A stretch of 6,047 nucleotides of DNA from an uncultured Kangiella sp. (GCA_946480585.1 CAMLKQ010000140.1:1-6047); one strand, 5' to 3'. Numbered from the stretch's first letter, positions 1-5,934 are shown. The notes: generated by a model from the letters alone, not told the origin. Made by a program: numbers and translations.

Positions 1-80
1 GGGGTTGCGTGCGGGTAAAGGGGTAACGTGCGGGTAAAGAGGCGGCGTGCGGGCAAAGGAACTGCGTCTGGGTAAAAGGG
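1..80. repeat. Imperfect 19-bp tandem repeat at window edge
   Basis: Units begin at 8, 27 and 46, each exactly 19 bp, with a degenerate fourth unit from 65. A conserved 13-base core, CGTGCGGG(T/C)AAAG, is followed by a variable purine-rich 6-mer. The partial copy at 1-7 suggests the array continues left of the window. Because 19 is not a multiple of three, the array is unlikely to be coding. It lies just past the 3' end of the minus-strand methyltransferase-like gene. Its role is unknown; replication slippage is a sufficient origin. Confidence 0.75.
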
Positions 81-112
81 TGGATTGCGTTGAAGACCGT
101 GCTGAGCTGTCG

Positions 113-946
113 CTACAAGCGGATTGCAACCACCTCGTGCTCAGCGCGGCAGCCTTGTGGCAACTCGCCTCTCGGCGCCAGTGGCCAGTGCCAGCGGGCA
201 AACACCCCGGCCTCCAGTTGCAACGGTGCCAGCAAGGCCACCTCTTCGACCAGTTCACCGACAGCATTCCAGGTGCGCTGGCGATCATCGGTCACCAGAC
301 AGACCGGGCAGCGAAACGACTGCAAGAGGCTCAGGTGCGCCCGCAGCAATTGCCAGGCAAAGGCATTCAAGCTGCTCAGCGGCAAGGCCGGACGCTGCTG
401 CTGCAAATAGTCGATGGGTTTGACCGGCAGTTGCGACAACAGGTTGACCGACACCAACAGGCTCACGTCGTCACGCGAACCGTGCAAGCCTTGCAGCAGG
501 GTCGTCATTGCGGTCCGTGCCGCGAGCTCGGGTTGCAGTGCCGCCAAATCGTCAGCGCGTTGGATCGCAGCCGATCGCGCCAAGGTATCGGCCAGTCCGG
601 TCAGATCCTGCTCATGGCATTCGACGTTGCTGAACGCCTTGCAACGCTGACGAACACCTGGCAAAAACACGATATCGACCAAGACGACCCGTTCAAAACG
701 CTGCGCCAATTCAGCAACCGGCACGTCGTGGCATTCACCGGCACCGAGAATGAGCGCCACTTGGCGACGCTCGCACTGATCGGCGACTTGCAGAATGGCC
801 TCACGCGTGTGTTGTTGATGCGCTTGCCAGTGACGTCGCTGCCGGCGTGTGCGCGCCGACAGCGCGATGGCTTCCGCCAAATGCCCCAAACGCCGCGCCG
901 CTGGCGCACACGGCGTCCGTAACCAGAGCCAGGCTTCCCGCAACAT
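113..946 (-). CDS. SAM-dependent methyltransferase-like protein
   Basis: This 277-residue protein has no symbol that I recognise. The clearest signature is a Rossmann-type start: a hydrophobic strand leading into GAGECHDVP (about residues 68-76, resembling the glycine-rich SAM loop, motif I), then VVLVDI with Asp91 at the end of the second strand, where class I methyltransferases bind the ribose hydroxyls. Further on, ECHEQDLTGL resembles the motif III acidic segment, and SLLVSVNLLSQLP resembles motif IV at strand four. The first 60 residues are Arg-rich and helical. The C-terminal strand pair ends in EHEVVAIRL, like the terminal beta hairpin of this fold. There is no signal peptide or membrane segment, so it should be cytosolic. 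The substrate is unknown. The ATG at 946 lies 9 bp after the stop of the HDOD gene, which suggests translational coupling; the upstream ribosome site is weak. It appears to be the last gene of a three-gene operon. I am confident it is coding, moderately confident of the fold, and make no claim on substrate. Confidence 0.72.
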   Translation of the reverse strand: MLREAWLWLRTPCAPAARRLGHLAEAIALSARTRRQRRHWQAHQQHTREAILQVADQCERRQVALILGAGECHDVPVAELAQRFERVVLVDIVFLPGVRQRCKAFSNVECHEQDLTGLADTLARSAAIQRADDLAALQPELAARTAMTTLLQGLHGSRDDVSLLVSVNLLSQLPVKPIDYLQQQRPALPLSSLNAFAWQLLRAHLSLLQSFRCPVCLVTDDRQRTWNAVGELVEEVALLAPLQLEAGVFARWHWPLAPRGELPQGCRAEHEVVAIRL

Positions 947-955
947 TGGCCGCGC

Positions 956-1867
956 TCAGTTTTGCAGCAATTGACTGAATGCGTGGATGTCTTTGCGCGA
1001 CGCGTTCAACCACGGTTCCAGTTTCTGCCGATCGAGATGCAAGCGCTGCGCTGCCGGCATGCTGTCGATGGGCGGCACGGTCGAGTTCGGCACTTCCTGC
1101 CATTTCGCCAGCTCCAATGCCACCCGCACCACATCGACAGTCGCCGCACTGGCGTCGACTCCCGATTGTTGCAGCGCCATCGGCACCATCACCACGTCAT
1201 CGGGCATGTTCCACTGCTTCAGAATCGCTTCGCCAAGCGCCGCCTTTTCACTGGCCAGCAAGAGTTTCAACAAATCCAAACGACCGGCCAGCTCGCGCTG
1301 ATGCGAAAACAGCGCGTACACCGGCAGCTCACCGATGTTGTGCATCATGCCGGCCATCAGCGCGTGATTTTCGCGCAAGCCCAGTTTGGCGTTGAGCATT
1401 TCCGCATACGCGGCCGTCAGCGTCGCGCGCTGCCACACCTTGCGCAGCTCTTCACGCAACGGGCCGGTCTGCCGCTCTTGAAACAACTTCGACAGGCAGT
1501 AGTTGTAGACGAGGCCACGCACCGAATGCAGACCGAGCCGGGTGATCGCCGCCTCCAAATTGGCTGGCGCCTCCAGACCAATCCAGGCAGCACTCGCAGC
1601 CTGCATCAGCTTGGCCACCAACACCGGCTCGGCCGAAAGCGTCTGCGCCAGCGTACGGATGGATACATTGCGATCCGCCACGGCATCACGCAGACGCCGG
1701 GTCACCTCCGGCAGGCTCGGCAACTGCAGCCGTTTCAGCCGCAAATCCTCCCGCAACTTGGCGGCCCACTGTTGTTGCTCCTGCTGCAAGGTTTTGCGAA
1801 CCGGCAATCCCACGCTGACAACTCCGTCCATTGCTGTGTCATCAGAGTGTAGCCAAGCGGCCGGCAC
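956..1867 (-). CDS. HDOD domain signalling protein
   Basis: The protein has 303 residues from a GTG at 1867, or 291 from the ATG at 1831. Neither start has a clear ribosome site. I list the longer form because it leaves a 12-bp operon-like gap, but the ATG is a serious alternative. After a Gln-rich helical N-terminus, the HDOD domain runs from about residue 47: LPSLPEV at 49-55 is the family's entry motif, then LAQTLSAEPVLVAKLMQAAS at 73-92, then AAITRLGLHSVRGLV at 106-120, and MAGMMHNIGELP at 171-182 at the place of the family's usual LLHDIG. HDOD domains descend from HD phosphohydrolases but usually lack full metal coordination, and serve as regulatory or scaffold modules in stress, motility and c-di-GMP circuits. 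Here the second residue of the HD pair is Asn177, so hydrolase activity is unlikely. No other output domain is visible. It sits between the membrane-protein gene and the methyltransferase-like gene, probably co-transcribed with both. Its partner is unknown. Confidence 0.87.
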   Translation of the reverse strand: MPAAWLHSDDTAMDGVVSVGLPVRKTLQQEQQQWAAKLREDLRLKRLQLPSLPEVTRRLRDAVADRNVSIRTLAQTLSAEPVLVAKLMQAASAAWIGLEAPANLEAAITRLGLHSVRGLVYNYCLSKLFQERQTGPLREELRKVWQRATLTAAYAEMLNAKLGLRENHALMAGMMHNIGELPVYALFSHQRELAGRLDLLKLLLASEKAALGEAILKQWNMPDDVVMVPMALQQSGVDASAATVDVVRVALELAKWQEVPNSTVPPIDSMPAAQRLHLDRQKLEPWLNASRKDIHAFSQLLQN

Positions 1868-1879
1868 TTGCGTGCAGAC

Positions 1880-2608
1880 TCAAGCCACGGCTTGCGCCCA
1901 GCGACGGCGGTAGTGCCGTTCCCAGAGAATGTTCGCGGTAACCCCAATCAGCACCGGCGCAAGCCACGGCAGCACGCCCCAGAACCCGACCAGCCACTGG
2001 TCGAAAACCGTTCGGGCACCGAACACAAAGAATGCGGCATGAAACGCGATACCGAGACCAATGCCATGACCCATGTGCTCGAAAAACCATGCCCGCGGCT
2101 CGCGCTCGGGTTGGCGCAAATGCCGGCGCATGGTCCAACTGTTGATCAGACCGAGCGGGCTCAAGGCATACAACAGCACGTTGGCGGAAGACGGCAACCC
2201 GATCGCCACCGCCAGCAATACCACACTCGAGGCTGCACTGACGGCCACCAGTGCCCAAGCCATCGGCCGGCGCAAGCCTTGAAGCGCCGTCTTGTGGCGC
2301 AACACATGGCGCATGTACCAGGCGCTCACCAATACGGTTACGCCAAGGTATGCCAGCAAGACCAAGAAGCCGAACAACGGCATGGCGCTGGGTGACCGCC
2401 CCTGCATGAGTTCTGTGCCCAAGCGCAGGCCGACCGATACCAGCGAGGTCAGCCCGATGACATACACACAAAACAGGAAGTAACGACCGGCACGCCGATG
2501 CAGCGGCGCGCCCTTGCGACTGAAAATCGGCAACCAGAACAGCAACAGGCCACACGCCCCGGCGATAACGTGGGCATAGCGCAGCACTTCCATCACGAGT
2601 TCCATCAT
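1880..2608 (-). CDS. DUF2306-like multi-pass membrane protein
   Basis: This is a 242-residue integral inner-membrane protein with about seven hydrophobic segments, near residues 4-28, 43-62, 80-99, 115-136, 140-156, 180-200 and 204-228. Features shared with DUF2306-type membrane proteins are a His in the first helix (RYAHVIAG), then the HRRAGR loop (37-42) just before the second helix. A late His cluster, EHMGHGIGLGIAFH, could bind a metal or heme, but that is only inference. No enzymatic function is established for this type of protein to my knowledge. On start choice: an ATG at 2620 is also in frame, but AAGGGG (2617-2612 on the minus strand) lies just upstream of adjacent ATG codons at 2608 and 2605, so I prefer one of these. 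It is the first gene of the minus-strand operon, ending 12 bp before the HDOD start, and diverges from the pstS-like gene. I am sure it is a membrane protein; the family assignment is moderate. Confidence 0.8.
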   Translation of the reverse strand: MMELVMEVLRYAHVIAGACGLLLFWLPIFSRKGAPLHRRAGRYFLFCVYVIGLTSLVSVGLRLGTELMQGRSPSAMPLFGFLVLLAYLGVTVLVSAWYMRHVLRHKTALQGLRRPMAWALVAVSAASSVVLLAVAIGLPSSANVLLYALSPLGLINSWTMRRHLRQPEREPRAWFFEHMGHGIGLGIAFHAAFFVFGARTVFDQWLVGFWGVLPWLAPVLIGVTANILWERHYRRRWAQAVA

Positions 2609-2811
2609 GCACCCCTTCATCGCAGTCTCGCAGCAAGCCGGAGTGGCTTGTGATGATCAGCATGACGATGAACGGCGGTGCGCCACAGTGCCGGAAGTCA
2701 TGTCGGCCACCGATCTGCATGGCCGAATAAATGTCGGTGTATCGGCACGTATTGGTTAAACCGTCGCCAGATTTCGGCTTTATGACAATTCGGATTCAGC
2801 TTGCCGGCAAA
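2609..2811. other. Divergent intergenic region
   Basis: This is the non-coding stretch between the minus-strand operon and the Pho box. It holds a small perfect inverted repeat, CAAGCC/GGCTTG, at 2634-2650 with a 5-base loop, inside the probable leader of the membrane-protein gene. At 2788-2782 on the minus strand there is one TTGTCAT, which matches a single Pho-box repeat and also resembles a -35 hexamer. I could not find a convincing -10 hexamer at normal spacing for the leftward operon. No small gene is supported here. Confidence 0.5.
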
Positions 2812-2829
2812 TTGTCACAATTTTGTCAC
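2812..2829 (+). promoter_or_regulatory. Pho box (PhoB binding site)
   Basis: Two identical TTGTCAC repeats (2812-2818 and 2823-2829) are separated by AATT. This is the 7-4-7 layout of the PhoB operator, and each repeat matches CTGTCA(T/C) in all but the first base. In PhoB-activated promoters the box replaces the -35 element and lies about 10 bp before the -10. The candidate TAGGCT at 2840-2845 sits exactly 10 bp downstream. The downstream gene encodes a phosphate-binding protein, so PhoB activation under phosphate limitation fits. The assignment is from sequence only, but both spacing and context agree. Confidence 0.88.
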
Positions 2830-2839
2830 CGCCCCGCTT

Positions 2840-2845
2840 TAGGCT
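2840..2845 (+). promoter_or_regulatory. Candidate -10 of the Pho-box promoter
   Basis: TAGGCT keeps the most conserved positions of TATAAT (T1, A2, T6) and lies 10 bp after the Pho box, the usual arrangement where PhoB substitutes for a -35 element. It predicts a transcript start near 2852 and a leader of about 25 bases before the ATG at 2877. The hexamer alone is weak; the position is what supports it. Confidence 0.5.
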
Positions 2846-2876
2846 GCGCAAGCCCGTTTCCACGCCCCGGTCCATC

Positions 2877-4211
2877 ATGAAAAAAACGCTGCTGATTTTC
2901 CTGGCAATTCTGCTGTCTGCTGCCGTCGCGCTGGCGTTTTGGTGGCGCGGTCAAACGCCCGCATCCGAGTCTGCAACGACGAGCCCGATCGCCTTGCGCA
3001 TTCACGGCTCCAACACAGTCGGTGAAAGTCTGATGCCGGCGCTGGTCACTGCTTTTCTGGAGCAGCAAGGCTATGCCTTGATCCGCACGGAAACTGGCGC
3101 CAATCCGGTCGAGAAAACCATTCATGCCCAGGTTCATCCGAGCAAACCGGATCTGCGCATCGAGATTCATGCTCACGGCTCCACTACCGCTTTTGAGGAT
3201 TTGGACGCTGGCAGCGCCGATCTCGGCATGTCGTCACGCCGCATCAAAGCGGACGAAGTGGAAAAGCTGAAGCCGCGCTTTGGCGATTTGACCGATCCAA
3301 AGCAGGAGCATGTGATCGCGCTCGACGCCTTGGCGATTATCGTGCCGACCAGCCATGCTGTGGAAAAACTCACCATTGAACAGATTGCCAAGATCTTCTC
3401 TGGTGACATCAAGGATTGGTCCGAACTCGGCTATGCTGCCGGCCCGATTTCGCTGTACAGCCGCGACGACAAATCCGGCACCTACGACACCTTCAAGGAA
3501 TTGGTGCTGAAAAAATTCGACAAGAAATTGCGCGGTGATGCCCGCCGATTCGAATCGAGTGAAGCCCTCACCGATGCCGTGCTGGCCGATCCGAATGGCA
3601 TCGGTTTCGTCGGCGTCGCCTACGCGGCGCGTGCGAAATTGGTCGCCGTGTCGGCGGATGGCGTCAAGACTTATACCCGCCCGGCCAAACACAATATCGG
3701 CACCGAGTCGTACGCACTGTCGCGTCGCCTTTATGTGTACGAACCGGCCAATCACGGCCATGCCCTGATGAGCGATTTCCTGAACTTCGCCGGCTCCGAT
3801 GCGGGCCAGCGCTTGGTCGATGCCATTGGCCTGATTTCGTATTACCCGACTCGCGACAAGCCGCGCATTGCCTTGCAACCTTATCCGGCGCGTTACCAAA
3901 GCCTCGGCACGCTCGGTGAGCGGCTCAGCGTGAGTTTTGTCGGAGAGAATCAGCAATTGCTGTTGGACAGCAAGACTGAGCGCGATTTGGCGCGTGTCGC
4001 CAACTTCTTCCGCGACAATCCGGACAAACGCCTGGTACTGGCTGAATTTGCAGCACGCCAGAACGGCCAAGCAGCAGTTGGCGGTGCGATGCAGCAACTG
4101 GAACAAAAGCTGGCCGAGCAGTCGCTGCCGATTTATGACCGCGTCACCGTCGATCACGGCCCGGACGCGTTCGACAGCATGATCGGCCAAATCGAGATCT
4201 GGGCGCTCTGA
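2877..4211 (+). CDS. PstS-like phosphate-binding protein with degenerate OmpA domain
   Basis: This is a 444-residue exported protein. Residues 1-20 are a signal peptide or anchor (KK, a hydrophobic core, then ALA at 18-20 as a possible signal peptidase I site); there is no lipobox Cys. Residues 38-345 form a PstS-type solute-binding domain (PBP_like_2 group). Ligand-site motifs are GSNTVGE (44-50), HGSTTAF (100-106), GSADLGMSSR with Asp115, and SRDDKSGT (195-202), whose Arg and SGT match the phosphate-binding RxxxSGT of PstS. Residues 350-444 resemble an OmpA-like domain: SVSFVGENQQLLLD, LARVANFF, RLVLAEFA, and a terminal IEIWAL in place of VEV. The Asp and the NRR-type Arg that grip peptidoglycan are absent. 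A TTG start at 2823 is rejected because it lies inside the Pho box; the ATG at 2877 opens a classic signal peptide. The gene stands alone, with no pstC, pstA, pstB or phoU after it. Its role is probably periplasmic phosphate capture or sensing; pstS-like is firm, the exact function is not. Confidence 0.9.
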   Translation: MKKTLLIFLAILLSAAVALAFWWRGQTPASESATTSPIALRIHGSNTVGESLMPALVTAFLEQQGYALIRTETGANPVEKTIHAQVHPSKPDLRIEIHAHGSTTAFEDLDAGSADLGMSSRRIKADEVEKLKPRFGDLTDPKQEHVIALDALAIIVPTSHAVEKLTIEQIAKIFSGDIKDWSELGYAAGPISLYSRDDKSGTYDTFKELVLKKFDKKLRGDARRFESSEALTDAVLADPNGIGFVGVAYAARAKLVAVSADGVKTYTRPAKHNIGTESYALSRRLYVYEPANHGHALMSDFLNFAGSDAGQRLVDAIGLISYYPTRDKPRIALQPYPARYQSLGTLGERLSVSFVGENQQLLLDSKTERDLARVANFFRDNPDKRLVLAEFAARQNGQAAVGGAMQQLEQKLAEQSLPIYDRVTVDHGPDAFDSMIGQIEIWAL

Positions 4212-4219
4212 AACTGGGT

Positions 4220-4241
4220 GGTAAGGCCCGACCGCCTTACC
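4220..4241 (+). terminator. Hairpin after the pstS-like gene, possible terminator
   Basis: A perfect 8-bp stem, GGTAAGGC/GCCTTACC, encloses a 6-base loop beginning 9 bases after the stop codon. One wobble pair and one G-C pair can extend it outward. No run of T follows, so it is not a classic intrinsic terminator. The next 50 bases are C-rich and G-poor, which would suit Rho loading, with the hairpin perhaps protecting the mRNA 3' end. Confidence 0.5.
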
Positions 4242-4297
4242 GCTCGCGCCGCCTCTTCCTTCCCGCGTTTACTCCCGCCTCCCCCGCCCTGACCCGA

Positions 4298-4318
4298 GCG
4301 CCTGCAATGCACAGGCGC
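4298..4318. repeat. Inverted repeat in the pstS-tonB gap
   Basis: GCGCCTG and CAGGCGC form a perfect 7-bp stem around CAATGCA. There is no T-run on either side. It could be an mRNA hairpin, a REP-like scattered palindrome, or chance in GC-rich DNA. It lies about 80 bases beyond the first hairpin. Confidence 0.5.
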
Positions 4319-4445
4319 CAGGCAGAGCGCCAGCTTCGCACCCGCATAAGCCGACCCCAGTAGCGTGCCCGACCCCAGCGCCCGAGCCTTGCTCACAACC
4401 CATGCTCACGCCCAAAACAGGCCGCAAGTGACATAGCAAACCTAA

Positions 4446-4468
4446 ATGCGATTTGTTATCATTTGCAT
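4446..4468 (+). promoter_or_regulatory. Fur-like operator with overlapping -10
   Basis: This is an imperfect palindrome with outer arms ATGC/GCAT. The core GCGATTTGTTATCATTTGC (4448-4466) agrees at 14 of 19 positions with the GCAAATGATAATCATTTGC form of the gammaproteobacterial Fur box. Embedded in it, TATCAT (4457-4462) matches TATAAT at five of six positions, so bound Fur would block RNA polymerase. It lies 13 bases before the preferred tonB ATG, and tonB genes are classic Fur targets. No good -35 at 16-18 bp is visible. Confidence 0.7.
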
Positions 4469-4481
4469 AACTTGGTTGTTG

Positions 4482-5132
4482 ATGTGGACTACACGCGTGC
4501 GCACCTTACCCGCCTGTTTGCTGGCTGTTTGCCTGCTGCACAGCGCTTTGCTGGCTGCCGTGCTGCACGCCGGAGACAGCGAAACACCTGTCGAGCCTGC
4601 GCCGATACCGGTCACCATAGCCTTGATCCCGCCATCACCGCCGGCCGTCAGTGCGCCAGTGCCGGAACCTGAGCCGACACCCGAACCGATTGCCACGCCG
4701 CAACCCGAACCCAAGCCGCAACCACCCGAACCGCAGCCCAAGCCCGCTCCGCAACCGGAGCCCAACCTGTTTGCAGAAGCACCAGAACCGGTTACGGCCG
4801 AACCGGTAGCAACCGCCTCCGCTGACACCGCACCACAGGCCGCCGTGCCGAGTGAGCCGCGTTTCGATGCCGATTATTTGCAGAACCCGGCACCGGTTTA
4901 TCCCGCCCTGTCGCGCAAGCGTGGCGAACACGGCGTCGTGCTGCTGCGCGTGTATGTGCTGGCCGATGGCAGTGCCGATCAAATTGAAATTTTCGAATCG
5001 AGCGGCTTCAGCCGCCTCGATGAGGCCGCTGTGCGTGCGGTCAAACGCTGGCGCTTTGTCCCGGCCAAGCTCGGCGACGAAACCGTTGCCGCCTGGGTGC
5101 GCGTGCCGGTGCGTTTTGATCTGAAACGTTGA
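4482..5132 (+). CDS. tonB: TonB energy-transducing protein
   Basis: TonB spans the periplasm and passes proton-motive energy from ExbB-ExbD to outer-membrane receptors for siderophores, heme, cobalamin and other ligands. From the ATG at 4482 it has 216 residues in the usual three parts. A short Arg-containing start leads into one hydrophobic anchor (about 9-30). A Pro-rich periplasmic spacer follows (about 36-94, mostly PEP, PKP and PQP steps). The C-terminal TonB domain (about 131-214) has NPAPVYP, GVVLLRVYVLADG, SSGFSRLDEAA and AVKRWRFVPA, all family hallmarks. With this start the anchor His is residue 20, the number of the functional His of E. coli TonB, although the companion Ser of SxxxH is Val here. 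The longer frame from the ATG at 4446 is disfavoured: its first codons are the Fur-like operator and it would lengthen the N-terminus by 12 mostly hydrophobic residues. There is no strong ribosome site. It is followed by exbB after a 73-bp gap holding a hairpin. The identification is firm; the start is inferred. Confidence 0.93.
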   Translation: MWTTRVRTLPACLLAVCLLHSALLAAVLHAGDSETPVEPAPIPVTIALIPPSPPAVSAPVPEPEPTPEPIATPQPEPKPQPPEPQPKPAPQPEPNLFAEAPEPVTAEPVATASADTAPQAAVPSEPRFDADYLQNPAPVYPALSRKRGEHGVVLLRVYVLADGSADQIEIFESSGFSRLDEAAVRAVKRWRFVPAKLGDETVAAWVRVPVRFDLKR

Positions 5133-5139
5133 GCCAAAA

Positions 5140-5162
5140 CCGTGCCGCGCCTGACGGCACGG
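5140..5162 (+). other. Hairpin between tonB and exbB
   Basis: A perfect 8-bp GC-rich stem, CCGTGCCG/CGGCACGG, with a 7-base loop starts 8 bases after the tonB stop and ends 43 bases before exbB. No T-run follows. It may protect the tonB transcript end or set the ratio of TonB to ExbB-ExbD, which accumulate in unequal amounts in known systems. It could also be a weak terminator. Confidence 0.6.
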
Positions 5163-5205
5163 ACGTGACCCACCGAATCCGAATGCGCGAACCAACAAAG
5201 GAAAG

Positions 5206-5934
5206 ATGATGAACAATCCATACGGCATTGCCGCCATGCTCGAACAAGGTGATGCAGTGACGCTGGCCATCGCCATTGCACTGCTGCTGATGAGCGTCAT
5301 CAGCTGGACGGTAATGACAGTGAAAACCGTGCAGCTGATGCGACTGCGCCGCCTTGCCGGCAACGTCAATCACCAGTTCTGGCATGCCCACAGTTTTGAC
5401 GATGCGCTGAAAACCATCGGCGAAAACGGCAAAAGTCCGTTCCGGCAGCTGGCCGAAGAAGCGCGCAATGCGGTTGCCCACCACGCCCAGCACAGCAGCG
5501 ATTTGCACGCGCAATTGAATGTCAGCGACTGGCTGTCGAGCTGTTTGCGCCGCGCCATTGAAGACGCCACCGCACGCTTGCAATCGGGTCTCGCGGTGCT
5601 CGCGACAATCGGTTCCACCGCGCCGTTCGTGGGCTTGTTCGGCACAGTTTGGGGCATTTATCACGCGCTGATCGCGATCGGCGTCAGCGGTCAGGCCAGC
5701 ATCGACAAAGTCGCCGGTCCGGTCGGCGAAGCGCTGATCATGACCGCGTTCGGTTTGTTCGTCGCGATTCCGGCGGTGATGGGTTACAACGCGCTGACCC
5801 GTGGCAACAAAGCACTCGTCATGCGCTTTGCTTCGTTTGCGCACGATCTGCACGCCTACTTCATCACCGGTGCCCGCGTTACCGGCAAAACCCATGACAG
5901 CACCAGCCCGCTGCGCGCGGTGGGAGGCCAGTGA
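5206..5934 (+). CDS. exbB: ExbB proton-channel subunit of the TonB motor
   Basis: ExbB is a three-helix inner-membrane protein that forms a pentamer around ExbD and couples proton flow to TonB movement (MotA/TolQ/ExbB family). The 242 residues show helix 1 at about 17-37, a long cytoplasmic loop (about 40-125), helix 2 at about 129-153 (LATIGSTAPFVGLFGTVWGI), and helix 3 at about 170-193 (GPVGEALIMTAFGLFVAIPA). Thr147 in helix 2, and Glu175 and Thr180 in helix 3, match the E. coli channel residues Thr148, Glu176 and Thr181, so it should be active. The length fits ExbB. AAAGGA at 5197-5202 serves tandem ATG codons at 5206 and 5209; the second has the better spacing, so the protein may be one residue shorter. 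It lies downstream of tonB, and its TGA shares one base with the exbD ATG, implying coupled translation. A conserved GLFGTVWGI and its partners favour ExbB over TolQ. Confidence 0.95.
   Translation: MMNNPYGIAAMLEQGDAVTLAIAIALLLMSVISWTVMTVKTVQLMRLRRLAGNVNHQFWHAHSFDDALKTIGENGKSPFRQLAEEARNAVAHHAQHSSDLHAQLNVSDWLSSCLRRAIEDATARLQSGLAVLATIGSTAPFVGLFGTVWGIYHALIAIGVSGQASIDKVAGPVGEALIMTAFGLFVAIPAVMGYNALTRGNKALVMRFASFAHDLHAYFITGARVTGKTHDSTSPLRAVGGQ

Larger units (their letters stand above)
4212..4445. other. Non-coding gap before tonB
   Basis: No gene is supported here. Bases 4244-4295 are strongly pyrimidine-biased on the plus strand. A perfect 7-bp inverted repeat, GCGCCTG/CAGGCGC, lies at 4298-4318 with a 7-base loop. 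A 10-bp direct repeat, CCGACCCCAG, occurs at 4351-4360 and 4369-4378. GTGACA at 4428-4433 resembles a -35 element, but its spacing to the best -10 is too long. A short minus-strand open frame crosses this gap into the pstS-like gene; its Gly- and Lys-rich product looks like translated C-rich DNA. Confidence 0.55.

Noticed and set aside
1..80. CRISPR array
   Set aside because: The units are only 19 bp in total, with a 13-base core and about 6 variable bases; this is a simple tandem repeat with no true spacers.
47..922. Long plus-strand open frame opposite the methyltransferase-like gene
   Set aside because: The product is rich in Gln, Arg and His with no domain-like pattern, as expected for antisense of a GC-rich gene. 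The minus-strand frame has a coherent SAM-loop motif and operon spacing.
962..1852. Plus-strand open frame of about 296 residues opposite the HDOD gene
   Set aside because: Low-complexity Gln/Arg/His composition, against clear HDOD motifs on the minus strand.
1842..2720. Minus-strand frame overlapping the membrane-protein gene
   Set aside because: Same strand but shifted frame. The product lacks membrane segments and is Arg- and Cys-rich, while the other frame gives seven clean hydrophobic helices.
3234..4190. Long minus-strand open frame within the pstS-like gene
   Set aside because: Antisense shadow; the plus frame has a signal peptide and all ligand-site motifs.
4154..4396. Short minus-strand frame in the pstS-tonB gap
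   Set aside because: It overlaps the 3' end of the pstS-like gene, has no ribosome site that I can see, and its Gly/Lys run comes from a C-rich tract.
4428..4462. Full sigma-70 promoter pairing GTGACA with TATCAT
   Set aside because: The spacer is 23 bp, too long for a normal promoter; only the -10 is kept as a candidate.
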